A stretch of DNA of 45,905 bases from the NCBI GenBank assembly GCA_019429325.1, contig JAHYJA010000005.1:1-45905 (forward strand), written 5' to 3'. The DNA is from Bacteroidales bacterium (lineage in GTDB: Bacteria > Bacteroidota > Bacteroidia > Bacteroidales > VadinHA17). A program made the position numbers and the translations under genes. The notes beneath the pieces are model-generated. The model saw only the letters and a program-made list of their open reading frames with translations. It made no database searches and was not told the DNA's origin. Of the stretch, positions 19,147 through 27,651 are shown piece after piece. Every line of letters begins with the position of its first letter. The first letter of the stretch is position 1.

Positions 19147-19178
19147 CAAAAATAAATTAAAAGGATATCAAAACAAAA
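19147..19178 (-). promoter_or_regulatory. Promoter of the ECF sigma gene
   Basis: TTTTG (19174-19178) and TATTTTTG (19147-19154) on the minus strand with 19 bp between them match the Bacteroidota consensus exactly. The expected start of transcription is near 19140, leaving a very short leader before the ATG at 19128. Confidence 0.7.
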
Positions 19179-19321
19179 TTAAATGCAGCCGGAGGAGGCG
19201 GGATTATATGGACCGGTTTTTAAGAAAACATATGCTGTTATTATTCCCGGCATATTGTCCGATTGCACGATTCAATCGAAGATTGTTTATCTTTAAAGGT
19301 TACTAACCAAACTCCACTGCC

Positions 19322-21736
19322 TTGACACAGAAAAGCCTGATAATCCTCCTTATCTTCCTGGCAGCCTGTAAAGGGTTTGAGCGAGAAACGGGAAGCACTG
19401 TTTTTACCGAAAAAAAGGAAGCAGAATGGATAACCGATGCCCGTCCGCTTCCGGAGAGCGATTCACTGTTTTACCTCGATCATCCTGCACCCCTGTTCCG
19501 CAAGGAATTTGAACCGGGCAAAAACATCAGGAGTGCACGATTGTATATCACTGCTGCAGGTTATTACAAGGTTTCTGTAAATGGGGAGGCCATTGAAGAC
19601 AATATCCTTGATCCTGCATGGACCGATTTCAGCAAAACGATCTGGTATTCTGAATATGACGTTACGTCGCTTCTGGCCGATGGACCCAACTGCCTGGGTG
19701 TTACAACCGGGAACGGCTTCTATAACCCTCTTCCGCTCCTTAAATGGGGACGGCGTAACCTGAGGGACGATCTGACGGTGGGTAAACCTGCCTTTATAGC
19801 AAAGCTCATTATCAGTTACAATAATGGGAAAACAGAAGAAATAGTAAGCGACCGGAGCTGGAAATATGCTTATGGTCCTGTCATGAAAAACTGCGTTTAC
19901 CTCGGGGTTCTCTTCGATGCCCGAAAAATAATACCCGGATGGGACAGAGCCGGATTTGATGACACTTCCTGGCAGACGGCCGTGCCGGGAGTACCACCCG
20001 GAGGTGAACTGAAAAGATCCTTTTTCCCGCCTGTACGGGTAACGGAAGAGATCAACCCGGTGAAGATCTACAATCCCGAAAGCGGGAAATATATTGCCGA
20101 CATGGGAGTAAACTTTACCGGTACCTTCAGGATCAGGTTAACAGGGAACAAAGGCGATACTATTGTTTTCAGGTTTGGTGAGAGGGTATATGATGATGGC
20201 ACTCTTAACCCGATGACCGCGGTTGCGGGCCAGATAAAGAGGAAAGGCATGGGAGGACCCGGCGCACCTGATATTGCCTGGCAAACCGATAGTTATATTC
20301 TCGCCGGGGAAGAAGAAGAGTGGTTCACTCCTGATTTCACCTATCACACATACAGGTATATGGAAATCTCAGGTCTGGGATATCAGCCGGGGATATCAGA
20401 TATTACGGGCTTGTTCATTCATTCTGATATTCCGGTGCCAAATCACTTTTCGTGTTCATCCGGATTGTTGAATTCAATACAGGAAATAACGGTAAGAACA
20501 TTCAGGGCGAACCTGGTTAGTGTGCAGTCGGACTGCCCGGCAAGGGAGAAATTTGGCTACGGAGGCGACCTGAATGCAACAGCCGAATCGTTCATTTACA
20601 ACCTGGATATGCAGTCGTTCTACCGCAAAACGATATATGACTGGGTGGATGCCATGAATGATTCATCTTTTGTCGACACAGCCCCGTACGTCGGGATAAG
20701 TTATTGCGGTATCAGCTGGGAATCAGCTTTTATAATCACCCAGTATTACCTTTACATGTATTATAACGATACCGCGACTATCCGGAAGCTGTACGAACAG
20801 GACCTGCAATGGATGGATAAGGCTGCGAAGATTCATCCTGAGGGCATGGTTCATGAAGGGTTAAGCGACCATGAGTCACTGGAACCTGTTCCGGTGGAGC
20901 TGACAGGTACATGCCATTACCTGCAGGTTGCCAGGATAATGCAGACTTTTGCATCTTTTATGCGTGATAAGGAAAATGAAAGGAAATTTGAACAGCTGAC
21001 ACAAAAACTGAAGTCGCTTGTAAAAACTGAGTTCTGGGATAAACCGGTAGCGGGAAAAATAAACCGGCAGACACTCTTTTCAACCCTGCTTTACCACGAC
21101 ATTATTCCAGAAGATGAGATTGAAGCTGCAACAGATTCATTAAGAGCTGCAATAGGTAAAGGACCTTCGGGGCATCTTGCAACAGGGATCTTCGGGACAA
21201 AATATTCACTGGAAACACTCTCCGAACATGGATCACCCCAGGAAGTTTTTGACATTGTTAACAGTACGGCTTACCCGGGATGGGGGCATATGATCGACCG
21301 AGGTGCAACAACGGTCTGGGAAACCTGGAAAGAGAGCGACAATACCTATTCGAACTGTCATCCCATGTTTGGTTCGGTAACCGAATGGTTTTACCGGTGG
21401 TTGGGAGGGATCCGCCCGGTGGCCGATGCCCCGGGGTTTAAGAAATTTATCCTTGCCCCGTTGGTCCCTGCCGGACTTGATTATGTTGATTGTTCCTATT
21501 ATTCACCTTACGGAGAGATTGTTTCAAACTGGAAAAAAGAAGGACCAGATGGTATTCGGTTCGAAATAAAAATACCGGAAGGAAGTACAGCACTGGTTGA
21601 TATGCAGACCAGCCCGGCTCAGAAAACAGAGATACTGAAAGACAACAAGCCATTAACAACCGGCATCCCGGAAGGTCTAGGAACCGGCAAATTTAAACTT
21701 ACAGGTGGAGAATATTTGATAACTGTAAGGTACTAG
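19322..21736 (+). CDS. GH78 alpha-L-rhamnosidase, lipoprotein
   Basis: 804 residues. An in-frame stop 17-19 bases upstream and no ATG before the signal peptide leave TTG at 19322 as the likely start (MTQKSLIILLIFLAAC, lipobox LAAC). The N-terminal carbohydrate-binding-like domain (SARLYITAAGYYKVSVNG) is followed by the (alpha/alpha)6 catalytic domain, with the general-acid motif in SDCPAREKFGYGGD, then GISWESAFI and TTVWETWKE, and a C-terminal beta domain (FILAPLVPAGLDYVDCSY). It removes terminal rhamnose from plant polymers or glycosides, probably at the cell surface or in the periplasm. Divergent from the sigma factor, hence probably part of the same PUL. Length is normal for forms lacking an N-terminal Fn3 domain. 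Confidence 0.92.
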   Translation: MTQKSLIILLIFLAACKGFERETGSTVFTEKKEAEWITDARPLPESDSLFYLDHPAPLFRKEFEPGKNIRSARLYITAAGYYKVSVNGEAIEDNILDPAWTDFSKTIWYSEYDVTSLLADGPNCLGVTTGNGFYNPLPLLKWGRRNLRDDLTVGKPAFIAKLIISYNNGKTEEIVSDRSWKYAYGPVMKNCVYLGVLFDARKIIPGWDRAGFDDTSWQTAVPGVPPGGELKRSFFPPVRVTEEINPVKIYNPESGKYIADMGVNFTGTFRIRLTGNKGDTIVFRFGERVYDDGTLNPMTAVAGQIKRKGMGGPGAPDIAWQTDSYILAGEEEEWFTPDFTYHTYRYMEISGLGYQPGISDITGLFIHSDIPVPNHFSCSSGLLNSIQEITVRTFRANLVSVQSDCPAREKFGYGGDLNATAESFIYNLDMQSFYRKTIYDWVDAMNDSSFVDTAPYVGISYCGISWESAFIITQYYLYMYYNDTATIRKLYEQDLQWMDKAAKIHPEGMVHEGLSDHESLEPVPVELTGTCHYLQVARIMQTFASFMRDKENERKFEQLTQKLKSLVKTEFWDKPVAGKINRQTLFSTLLYHDIIPEDEIEAATDSLRAAIGKGPSGHLATGIFGTKYSLETLSEHGSPQEVFDIVNSTAYPGWGHMIDRGATTVWETWKESDNTYSNCHPMFGSVTEWFYRWLGGIRPVADAPGFKKFILAPLVPAGLDYVDCSYYSPYGEIVSNWKKEGPDGIRFEIKIPEGSTALVDMQTSPAQKTEILKDNKPLTTGIPEGLGTGKFKLTGGEYLITVRY

Positions 21737-21750
21737 CCCCGAGTGTCAGT

Positions 21751-21816
21751 AGTCATTCAGTGGTCATTCGGTGGTCATTCGGTGGTCATTCGATGGTCAT
21801 TCGATGGTCATTCGAT
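21751..21816. repeat. 11-bp tandem repeat, six copies
   Basis: Six head-to-tail units of GGTCATTCGRT (first unit AGTCATTCAGT, then two ending GGT, three ending GAT), without spacers. The array lies after the rhamnosidase stop and runs into the 3' end of the shortened oxidoreductase gene, whose last codons (…NDHRMTIE) are read from it. Confidence 0.9.
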
Positions 21817-22136
21817 CTTGGTTCCACCAGGATTACCACTTTCCCTGCTGCGTGCCCGTTGATCAGATAGTTCATAGCTTCTGCAGTTTTATCAAGGGTA
21901 TATCGCCGGTCAATTACAGGCCGGATAGTGCCATTTTCAAGAAGATTGGTCAGAAATTCCAGATCCTGCCGGTTCGGTTTTGCTGATAACGACTTCATCG
22001 ACCGGTAATCGGCGGCGTTTAAAGAGACTGCATGCACCCGGATCAGGACCTCATTATCTCCAGGCAGCGGCTTGCCAATTTCACGCAACGACAGTTTCTC
22101 CGGTACTCCCTTTTTGTTATAGATCACGGCTTTCAT
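21786..22136 (-). pseudogene. MDR-family oxidoreductase reduced to both ends (in-frame internal deletion)
   Basis: 116 residues. The first 48 ([17 protein letters not shown] to NAADYRSMK) are the start of an NAD(P)H quinone-oxidoreductase-like protein. The remaining residues (SLSAKPNRQDLEFLTNLLEN, then IRPVIDRRYTLDKTAEAM, GHAAGKVVI) are its C-terminus. About 200 residues, including the Rossmann fold, are missing at codon 48 (about 21992), yet the frame is kept. The intact homologue at 10588-11595 shows what is lost. No nucleotide binding is possible. The ATG overlaps the XRE stop (ATGA), so it is translated as part of that operon. The C-terminal tail runs into the 11-bp repeats. Confidence 0.85.
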
Positions 22137-22402
22137 TTCTCAGTGGTTTTTAGATTTTTAATTTTTTTGAATATGGGATCATTCTCCGCATTGTAGCTGA
22201 ACACTTCATTTAGTGATACCTTAAAGACATATGCCATCCGAAAAGCCAGCTCCAGCGACGGGAAGTACTTTCCATTTTCGATGGCTACAATGGTCTGGCG
22301 GGTGACTCCTGTTCTGTCGGCCAGCTCCTGCTGTGTCATCTCATCGGCAAAGAAGCGGAGCTTGCGGATATTATTGGTTATTAACATCTTGTCTTTCGCC
22401 AT
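22133..22402 (-). CDS. XRE-family small HTH regulator
   Basis: 89 residues: [20 protein letters not shown], then [20 protein letters not shown] is a standard Cro/CI helix-turn-helix that fills almost the whole protein, as in the YozG type. It lies directly behind a 4-TM protein (1-bp gap), a common arrangement in which the small regulator controls its membrane partner. An alternative start is M6. Intact. Confidence 0.92.
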   Translation of the reverse strand: MAKDKMLITNNIRKLRFFADEMTQQELADRTGVTRQTIVAIENGKYFPSLELAFRMAYVFKVSLNEVFSYNAENDPIFKKIKNLKTTEK

Positions 22403-22403
22403 T

Positions 22404-22850
22404 TTAAACCCCCTTCCTGTAGTAGACTATTTTGGCAACCTCCGATGCCAGGCTGGCCAGGAACCCTGATGACAGAAGCGTAAGAAACATTACGTATGGC
22501 TTCATACCCAGGGCTAAGGAACCCATTGAGAGCATAAAGCCGAATACGAAAATCCAGTGTGATATGCGAATGGATTTCAGTTCAATGAGCTTGTCGCGCT
22601 CATCGGTCAGGTCGGGCATATCCTCCTGTGTTACAATCCTGTTTCCAATGGCAAACAGGATGTGTATTACAATCTGCACGACAATAGCAATAGGTATCAG
22701 ATACAAGAAAGATTTACCCCAGAACTGGAAATCATTAAGGATTTCCGGATCCCCGGCAACGTAGTTTTTGTAAACGTAAAGTGTGTAGAATCCAATGATC
22801 AGCACAGAGCCGATCATTGAAACGATTGATTGTTTTTCCTGATGTCCCAT
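22404..22850 (-). CDS. Four-TM membrane protein (DUF2178-like)
   Basis: About 148 residues from ATG 22850, which is preceded by an AAAGAGG Shine-Dalgarno-like stretch; the longer frame begins with a TTG and is less likely. Four hydrophobic segments: [52 protein letters not shown] and [17 protein letters not shown] conserved [13 protein letters not shown] motif lies between the second and third, typical of small membrane proteins encoded with XRE regulators. Function unknown. First gene of the operon with the regulator and the broken oxidoreductase. Confidence 0.75.
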   Translation of the reverse strand: MGHQEKQSIVSMIGSVLIIGFYTLYVYKNYVAGDPEILNDFQFWGKSFLYLIPIAIVVQIVIHILFAIGNRIVTQEDMPDLTDERDKLIELKSIRISHWIFVFGFMLSMGSLALGMKPYVMFLTLLSSGFLASLASEVAKIVYYRKGV

Positions 22851-22865
22851 AATAACCTCTTTTGT

Positions 22866-22955
22866 CAATTAGATTATACAATATGTAAATTAGTATTGAC
22901 ACAAAGATAATAATAATATACATGATGTACAATAAAATATACATATATTTAAATA
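22866..22955 (-). promoter_or_regulatory. AT-rich leader with repeated ATATACAT-like words
   Basis: Upstream of the membrane protein/XRE operon lies a very AT-rich stretch with an imperfect 15-bp dyad (TTACATATTGTATAA on the minus strand, 22874-22888). ATATACAT words recur at 22916-22952. This would suit XRE autoregulation, but no -7/-33 pair matches well. Confidence 0.3.
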
Positions 22956-23093
22956 AAAAATACTTAAAAATGTATAATTACCTTATTATGTGATATTTAC
23001 AATTGAATTGAGTCAGGATATTTTTTCTGGCAGGAATTGGGGAGTCGAAAGTCATTCGAAAGCTTAGCCCTCTGTAGCTTTGGCGAAAGAGAG

Positions 23094-24188
23094 TCATTCT
23101 TTAATCGATAAGAACTTCCGTTTTTCCTTTTTACAGATCAGTTGAACAACCCATTTCCCTGTTTGAGCAGAAGGTGGAAGGCCACCTCCCGGAAACAGCC
23201 ATTGCCCTGCCATATAGAAGTGTTTGAGCTTCGGCAGCTGCAAATCCAGGGATTTCATCATATTTTCTTTTGACGGCATAAATCCTTCGTAGGCACCATC
23301 CTTTACACCCGTATAGCGTACATCGGTCAGGGGAGTTGCAACATCAACCACCCCGATATGCTCCGTAATGCCGGGGTAGATAGTTTCTAAACAATCAACA
23401 GCATCCTTTTCTATCTGCTTCTTTTCGTTCTTATAATCCTCGCCTTCAAGATTCTCCCATAGCCTCCAGGGGCTTTCAAAACGTAGAACAATGGTAGTTT
23501 TGCCATCGGGTGCCATTGTGGGATCGTAGGAGTAGTTCATTACAGAAAAACCATGTTCAAGACTGGTCCGCCCGATTTTCGAATCTTTTGTAATATTTAC
23601 AATTATGGGGGCTTCCGATGGAACTGATTTTAGCCTTTCATTTTTGAAATTGAGCTTATCGAAATATTCCTTGCAGGTTAACCGGCCAAATTTTCTGACA
23701 ATCCTGAATATTGGCAGCATCACGGGTATAACTTTTAAAGAATCGAGAGGGCTTCGTAATTCAGGTGGAAGTGCAAATGGTTCAATCAAAGCGCTCTTGC
23801 GCATATCGCTGCACATCTTTTGTATGGTCTTGCTGTCTTCGGGGGCAATTTCAATAAGGTATTTTTCCCACCGGTCGATGTTTGAATAGATAAAGAACTC
23901 GTTTCCGTTTTTGTCGATTATTTTGGAATGGATGTCGTGGTCAATAATTTCAGTTTGTTCGTTAATCACGTTGGTTTCCCTCCAGATATCGTAAAACGGC
24001 CCTTTTGAGGTTCCTACGAGCCAGTGCAGGCAATAATCGAACCTGAAGCCTTTACGTTCCCATGCTGTGCACTGACCGCCTGCAACCGAGTGCATCTCAA
24101 GAATCTCGGTATCAAAACCATTCAATGCAGCGTATATTCCGGCAGATAATCCGGCAACCCCGCCGCCAATTATTACTACTTTTTTCAC
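23094..24188 (-). pseudogene. Phytoene-desaturase-like FAD oxidoreductase with in-frame internal deletion
   Basis: 364 residues where the family has about 500. The N-terminal dinucleotide fold is clear (VVIIGGGVAGLSAGIYAA, EMHSVAGGQCTAWERKG), as is the C-terminal FAD end (HFYMAGQWLFPGGGLPPSAQ). At residues 185-188 (about 23627) the sequence passes from CKEYFDKLNFKNERLK straight to SVPSEAPIIVNI. Roughly 130-150 residues of the middle, which normally include the second part of the FAD/substrate domain, are absent. The frame is kept, so a protein could be made, but it is unlikely to be a working oxidase. If the deletion is only an assembly effect, it would be an ordinary NAD(P)/FAD-dependent oxidoreductase. 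Confidence 0.75.
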
Positions 24189-24283
24189 AGGACTTTTACT
24201 TATAAAATTTTATCCCGAAAAGTATGGATTTTCTTTTAAACTCAGTGCACAAAATATTTTAGTAACAGCAACTTAACAAAAAA

Positions 24284-24427
24284 TTAATCCGGTTCATCTG
24301 ATCTGCCGGGATTCACATGCCCGCCAACTCCCAGGAGGAGCTTGTTATGCAGCCTTTTCTCTGTCTGTCCGGATCTCCTCTGAAATAAGAAAAATGATTC
24401 TTTATTTGAGATGTTAAACACACATAT
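24284..24427 (-). pseudogene. NUDIX-like/phosphoesterase family remnant
   Basis: The frame reads FFLFQRRSGQTEKRLHNKLL and LGVGGHVNP, matching the core RLHxK.S.GVGGHxNP of a NUDIX-like family, then stops after about 10 more residues. An in-frame TGA (24428-24430) interrupts it, and upstream the same frame gives KPFDQLTFGDFVVVDYDP. Only a degraded fragment remains. The family call rests on one motif. Confidence 0.4.
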
Positions 24428-24480
24428 TCATACTGTTCGGAGGATGGGATCATAATCAACCACAACAAAATCACCGAACG

Positions 24481-24618
24481 TCAACTGGTCAAAAGGTTTT
24501 TCTGCAATTCCCTGAAATTATCCCCATGCCAGGGAGTTCTCTTGCCGATGCCGGAGCAGAAATGTGAATCTCCGAAAGTCAGGATTGCTTTTAATCGATC
24601 CAGGTATTGCTGCGCCAT
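24481..24618 (-). other. Short unrecognised frame (45 codons)
   Basis: ATG at 24618 opens MAQQYLDRLKAILTFGDSHF and ends at 24481. I do not recognise it. It lies just upstream of the NUDIX-like fragment and partly overlaps its open frame, so it may belong to the same decayed locus. No other gene is visible between 24189 and 24791. Confidence 0.25.
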
Positions 24619-24791
24619 TCTATACTGCTTTTTTTGATTATCAAATTGAATTATTTTTTATCTTTGATGCACAATAAACTAAATATGGCACAACGCGATA
24701 TACTAAAGATATAACAACATAATAAACCAGACATGACACATCATTAAAAACTAAAGCCAGAACCTCATTAAATTATTAGTCTAATTAAGAA

Positions 24792-26312
24792 ATGGCAACA
24801 CCGTCAGAAAAATTAGCAGAATCACTCAGAGCGCTTAAAAAGTTGCAGGGAGATAGTGGCATTACAGCGATCAGGGCTAAAGATATCACAAGGACTCATC
24901 GTGAAAGGCTGACTGAAAATGGGTTCATACGAGAAGTAATAAAAGGATGGTATATTGTCTGCCGGCCCGGGACAGGCCCCGGGGATCCTGCGTCATGGTA
25001 CACCAATTACTGGAATTTTTGTTCAGAATACCTGAGGAGCAGATTTTCAAATAACTGGTGTCTCTCCCCTGAAGAATCAATTTCGATACATGCCGGTAAC
25101 ATGAGTATTCCTAAGCAATTACTTGTCAGGTCTCCTGAGGCTCAGAATAATCTTTTAAAACTACTATATGGAACCTCCATGTTAGAGGTCAGGTTGAGCA
25201 TTCCTGAAAAAAATGAGATTGACACATTTAAAGGTATCAATATCTATTCACTTCCGAATGCCTTGATTTCCTGCTCTGAAAGCTATTATCAGCAGTTCCC
25301 GGGTGATATCCGCACATCATTATTTCTTATAAAAGATTCTTCTGAGATACTCAGGCCACTCCTGGAAGGAGGACATTCAGCAATTGCGGGAAGACTTGCC
25401 GGAGCATTTAGAAATATAGGTAAACCAGCCATTGCAGATAATATAATCGCTTCAATGAAAGCTGCCGGATATGATGTTAGAGAAAAAGATCCATTTGAGA
25501 AAAGTGTTCCGTTATTGATATATGAAAAAGAGAGATCACCTGTTGTAATACGTATTAACGTATTATGGCGGCAGATGAGAGATACAGTTATTAAAAACTT
25601 TCCCGGGAAACCAGATATTTCAAAAAGCATAGATGAGTATTTAGAAGAAGTGGAAGAGGTTTACAAGACGGATGCTTATAATTCTCTTTCAATTGAGGGG
25701 TATAAAGTATCTCAGGAATTAATTGAAAAAGTAAGAACAGGCAATTGGAAACCTGATGAATCAGATGCAGATAAAGAACATAAAGATGCGCTGGCTGCCC
25801 GGGGTTACTGGCAAGCTTTCCAAAGTGTGAAAGAGAGTATAAGAAAAATTCTAAACGGACAAAATGCAGGAGAAGTCGTCAAGAAAGACCATGCTGATTG
25901 GTACAGGGAGTTGTTTGCACCAGGTGTTACTGCCGGTATTTTAAAGCCTTCTGATCTGGCAGGATATAGAAATGGTTCAGTTTTCATAAGTGAGTCAATG
26001 CATATCCCCGCCGACCCAGGCTCAGTCAGGGATGCTATGCCTGCATTTTTTGATCTTTTAGCAAAAGAGACGGAATCTTCTGGTAGAGCAGTTCTTGGCC
26101 ATTGGATTTTTGTTTTTCTCCATCCTTATCCTGACGGAAATGGAAGAATCGCAAGATTTCTTATGAATGCAATGCTGGCCTCCGGAGGTTATTCCTGGAT
26201 AGTAATTCCGGTTGAGAAACGGGAACTTTATATGGAATCCCTCGAGAAAGCGAGTGTGAATCAAAATATTGAACCTTTTGCTTCTTTTCTTGCAAGCCTT
26301 TTAAAGAAGTAA
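24792..26312 (+). CDS. Fic family protein (predicted AMP-transferase) with AbiEi-like N-terminal domain
   Basis: 506 residues. The Fic active-site loop HPYPDGNGRIAR starts at residue 444: catalytic His and the anion-binding GNGR are present, so AMP transfer is possible. An inhibitory motif of the [S/T]xxxE[G/N] type is seen at 298-303 (SLSIEG), before the Fic core. The flap SVFISESMHIPADPGSV is also present. The N-terminus (residues 15-60: ITAIRAKDITRTHRERLTEN, GFIREVIKGWYIV) looks like the winged helix of AbiEi-type antitoxins, so one chain carries a DNA-binding-like part, an inhibitory helix and the enzyme. No separate antitoxin gene is adjacent. Intact; the target protein is unknown. Confidence 0.9.
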   Translation: MATPSEKLAESLRALKKLQGDSGITAIRAKDITRTHRERLTENGFIREVIKGWYIVCRPGTGPGDPASWYTNYWNFCSEYLRSRFSNNWCLSPEESISIHAGNMSIPKQLLVRSPEAQNNLLKLLYGTSMLEVRLSIPEKNEIDTFKGINIYSLPNALISCSESYYQQFPGDIRTSLFLIKDSSEILRPLLEGGHSAIAGRLAGAFRNIGKPAIADNIIASMKAAGYDVREKDPFEKSVPLLIYEKERSPVVIRINVLWRQMRDTVIKNFPGKPDISKSIDEYLEEVEEVYKTDAYNSLSIEGYKVSQELIEKVRTGNWKPDESDADKEHKDALAARGYWQAFQSVKESIRKILNGQNAGEVVKKDHADWYRELFAPGVTAGILKPSDLAGYRNGSVFISESMHIPADPGSVRDAMPAFFDLLAKETESSGRAVLGHWIFVFLHPYPDGNGRIARFLMNAMLASGGYSWIVIPVEKRELYMESLEKASVNQNIEPFASFLASLLKK

Positions 26313-26410
26313 ATTTATATGCTATAGGCTCCTACACCCTGCAACCTTATTTTGAAATTATATACCAGGATACTTCGAATCTTTAACATATACGACAAAA
26401 AAATCAATAA

Positions 26411-26542
26411 GTGATTGGAGCAATAACAGGAGACATAATCGGTTCCACCTACGAATTTGATAACGCCGGCAGATACAATTTCGATCCGTTTCCGCCACGA
26501 TCAGATTTTACAGATGATACAGTCCTGAAATTGTCCGTGTAA
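26411..26542 (+). pseudogene. ADP-ribosylglycohydrolase, 5' stub
   Basis: A GTG-started frame of 43 residues reads VIGAITGDIIGSTYEF and ends SDFTDDTVLKLSV. The IGAIxGDIxGSxYE start and FTDDTV metal-binding motif are diagnostic of ADP-ribosylglycohydrolases. The remaining roughly 200 residues are missing; a stop follows directly. Inferred deletion remnant. Confidence 0.75.
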
Positions 26543-26558
26543 GCAGCTGGCGACAATT

Positions 26559-26669
26559 TTACAAATCTTCTGTTTTGAGATTTTTTAAATATTCCTTGTT
26601 AAAGAGAATATACTGGGCTGATGGAGATCTATTCGTCTTAATCTCATCAAGTAATATTTTTTCTGTCAT
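26559..26669 (-). pseudogene. Possible serine hydrolase (beta-lactamase-like), 5' stub
   Basis: 36 codons: MTEKILLDEIKTNRSPSAQY, then ILFNKE. This resembles the opening of beta-lactamase-related serine hydrolases (…PSVQYxxFNKD…), and is then cut off by a different end and a stop. Weak call based on one short motif. It faces the ADP-ribosylglycohydrolase stub, with 16 bp between their ends. Confidence 0.3.
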
Positions 26670-26774
26670 ATTGATTTTGTCTTCTGTAAATCTGCAACAT
26701 GAAAAGCACTTCCGCCCCGTTCGATGAAGCCGGAAGAAATAGCGCGCGATCCCGCACTAAGGGAATCCTTTTAT

Positions 26775-26921
26775 TCCGCCTTCGCGTAAAGCTTCGGCGG
26801 ACGCGAAAAATAGGTATAATTGGCTTCGCCGAGCTCACCCCGCTGATGCGGGGTTCGGTTCCTCGGTGCTTGCACCGTTCTTTGAGTCCAGAGCTTGCTC
26901 TGGGGTTCATACCATTTGATT
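26775..26921 (+). repeat. 147-bp multi-hairpin repeat, copy 2
   Basis: Identical to copy 1 (4870-5016) over all 147 bases, same orientation. It lies between the serine-hydrolase-like stub and the 3' end of the PIG-L pseudogene, 14 bp beyond the latter's stop. The 80 bp to its left hold further small inverted repeats (CTTCCG/CGGAAG type) but no gene. Confidence 0.9.
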
Positions 26922-26934
26922 AAGTTAAGTCTTT

Positions 26935-27562
26935 TCAGAATGACATCGATTCCGACAGCCTTCGGAATCTTTCATAGATTTTTTCGCCTTTCTTTATTCT
27001 TTCAGCATTATTGGTCAGTTGCCTTTTGAGATTCTCCTGGTCTGGCTCCGGACCAACATATTTAAAGTTACCGGCACCAAACTGGCTCACGTACCATGCA
27101 CGGCCGCGGATCTTTTTATCGCTCACACTGGTAATATCCACTTCATAATCGGGTTCTCTAGTGTAATAGAACAGAAATTCCGTTACCGTATAGGCCTGCA
27201 GGCCTTCGGTGATCCTGTGGTGAGGAAAATAGAGGTGGTAGGCGGCTGCCCTTGCTGCATCGAGGGTCACGAAAGCTGACATGCGATGATCGGTCTTATG
27301 AGACTGCATCCATGTATCGCCGGTACCATACAAGCACCAGTTTATTACCGTTTGCCTTAAGCAGCGATAATGTTCCCATGCAACCGGCCTCATCGTCCTG
27401 GTGAGGACCAACCCACATTATCGTCTTGTTCTTCCATTGAGTAATGTCATCGGGTTTTTCCCCGGTTCTCCCGGCCTGGGGATTTGTCTGCCCTGACAGG
27501 CTTAGCGGGAGCAGGGTCATCAGGAAACATACGGAAATAATTGTTATTGCAGTAGTCTTCAT
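26935..27562 (-). pseudogene. PIG-L family deacetylase, internally deleted and out of frame
   Basis: The 5' frame has a signal peptide (MKTTAITIISVCFLMTLLPL) and the zinc motif PHQDDEAGCMG, ending in the family strand NGNKLVLVWY. The 3' frame resumes at about 27315-27330 with GDTWMQSHKTDHRMSAFV (the HxxDH zinc-ligand region) and continues to a normal C-terminus. Roughly 80-100 residues between them are gone and the join is out of frame. Such exported enzymes deacetylate N-acetyl sugars or related substrates. The broken state makes activity impossible. It was probably functionally linked to the GH10 gene upstream on the same strand. Confidence 0.85.
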
Positions 27563-27651
27563 AGCTGGTTCGTTTTTAATTAAGTGATGAAAGAATTAAA
27601 GAATACTTCAGATTACGCTTATGAAATTAAGAAGTTCGCAGAGATCATTTT

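Noticed and set aside
19322-19324. Broken start codon of the first GH78
   Set aside because: TTG is a usable start, the signal peptide and lipobox follow at once and the rest is intact, so damage is not needed to explain it.
21751-21816. CRISPR array
   Set aside because: The 11-bp units are contiguous, with no spacers, and no cas genes are present.
26647-26910. Arginine-rich frames starting MNPRASSGLKERC in all three 147-bp repeats (also near 4862-5125 and 35146-35373)
   Set aside because: They are translations of the hairpin repeat itself; lengths differ only by flanking sequence, with no fold or signal. Open frame explained by stem composition.
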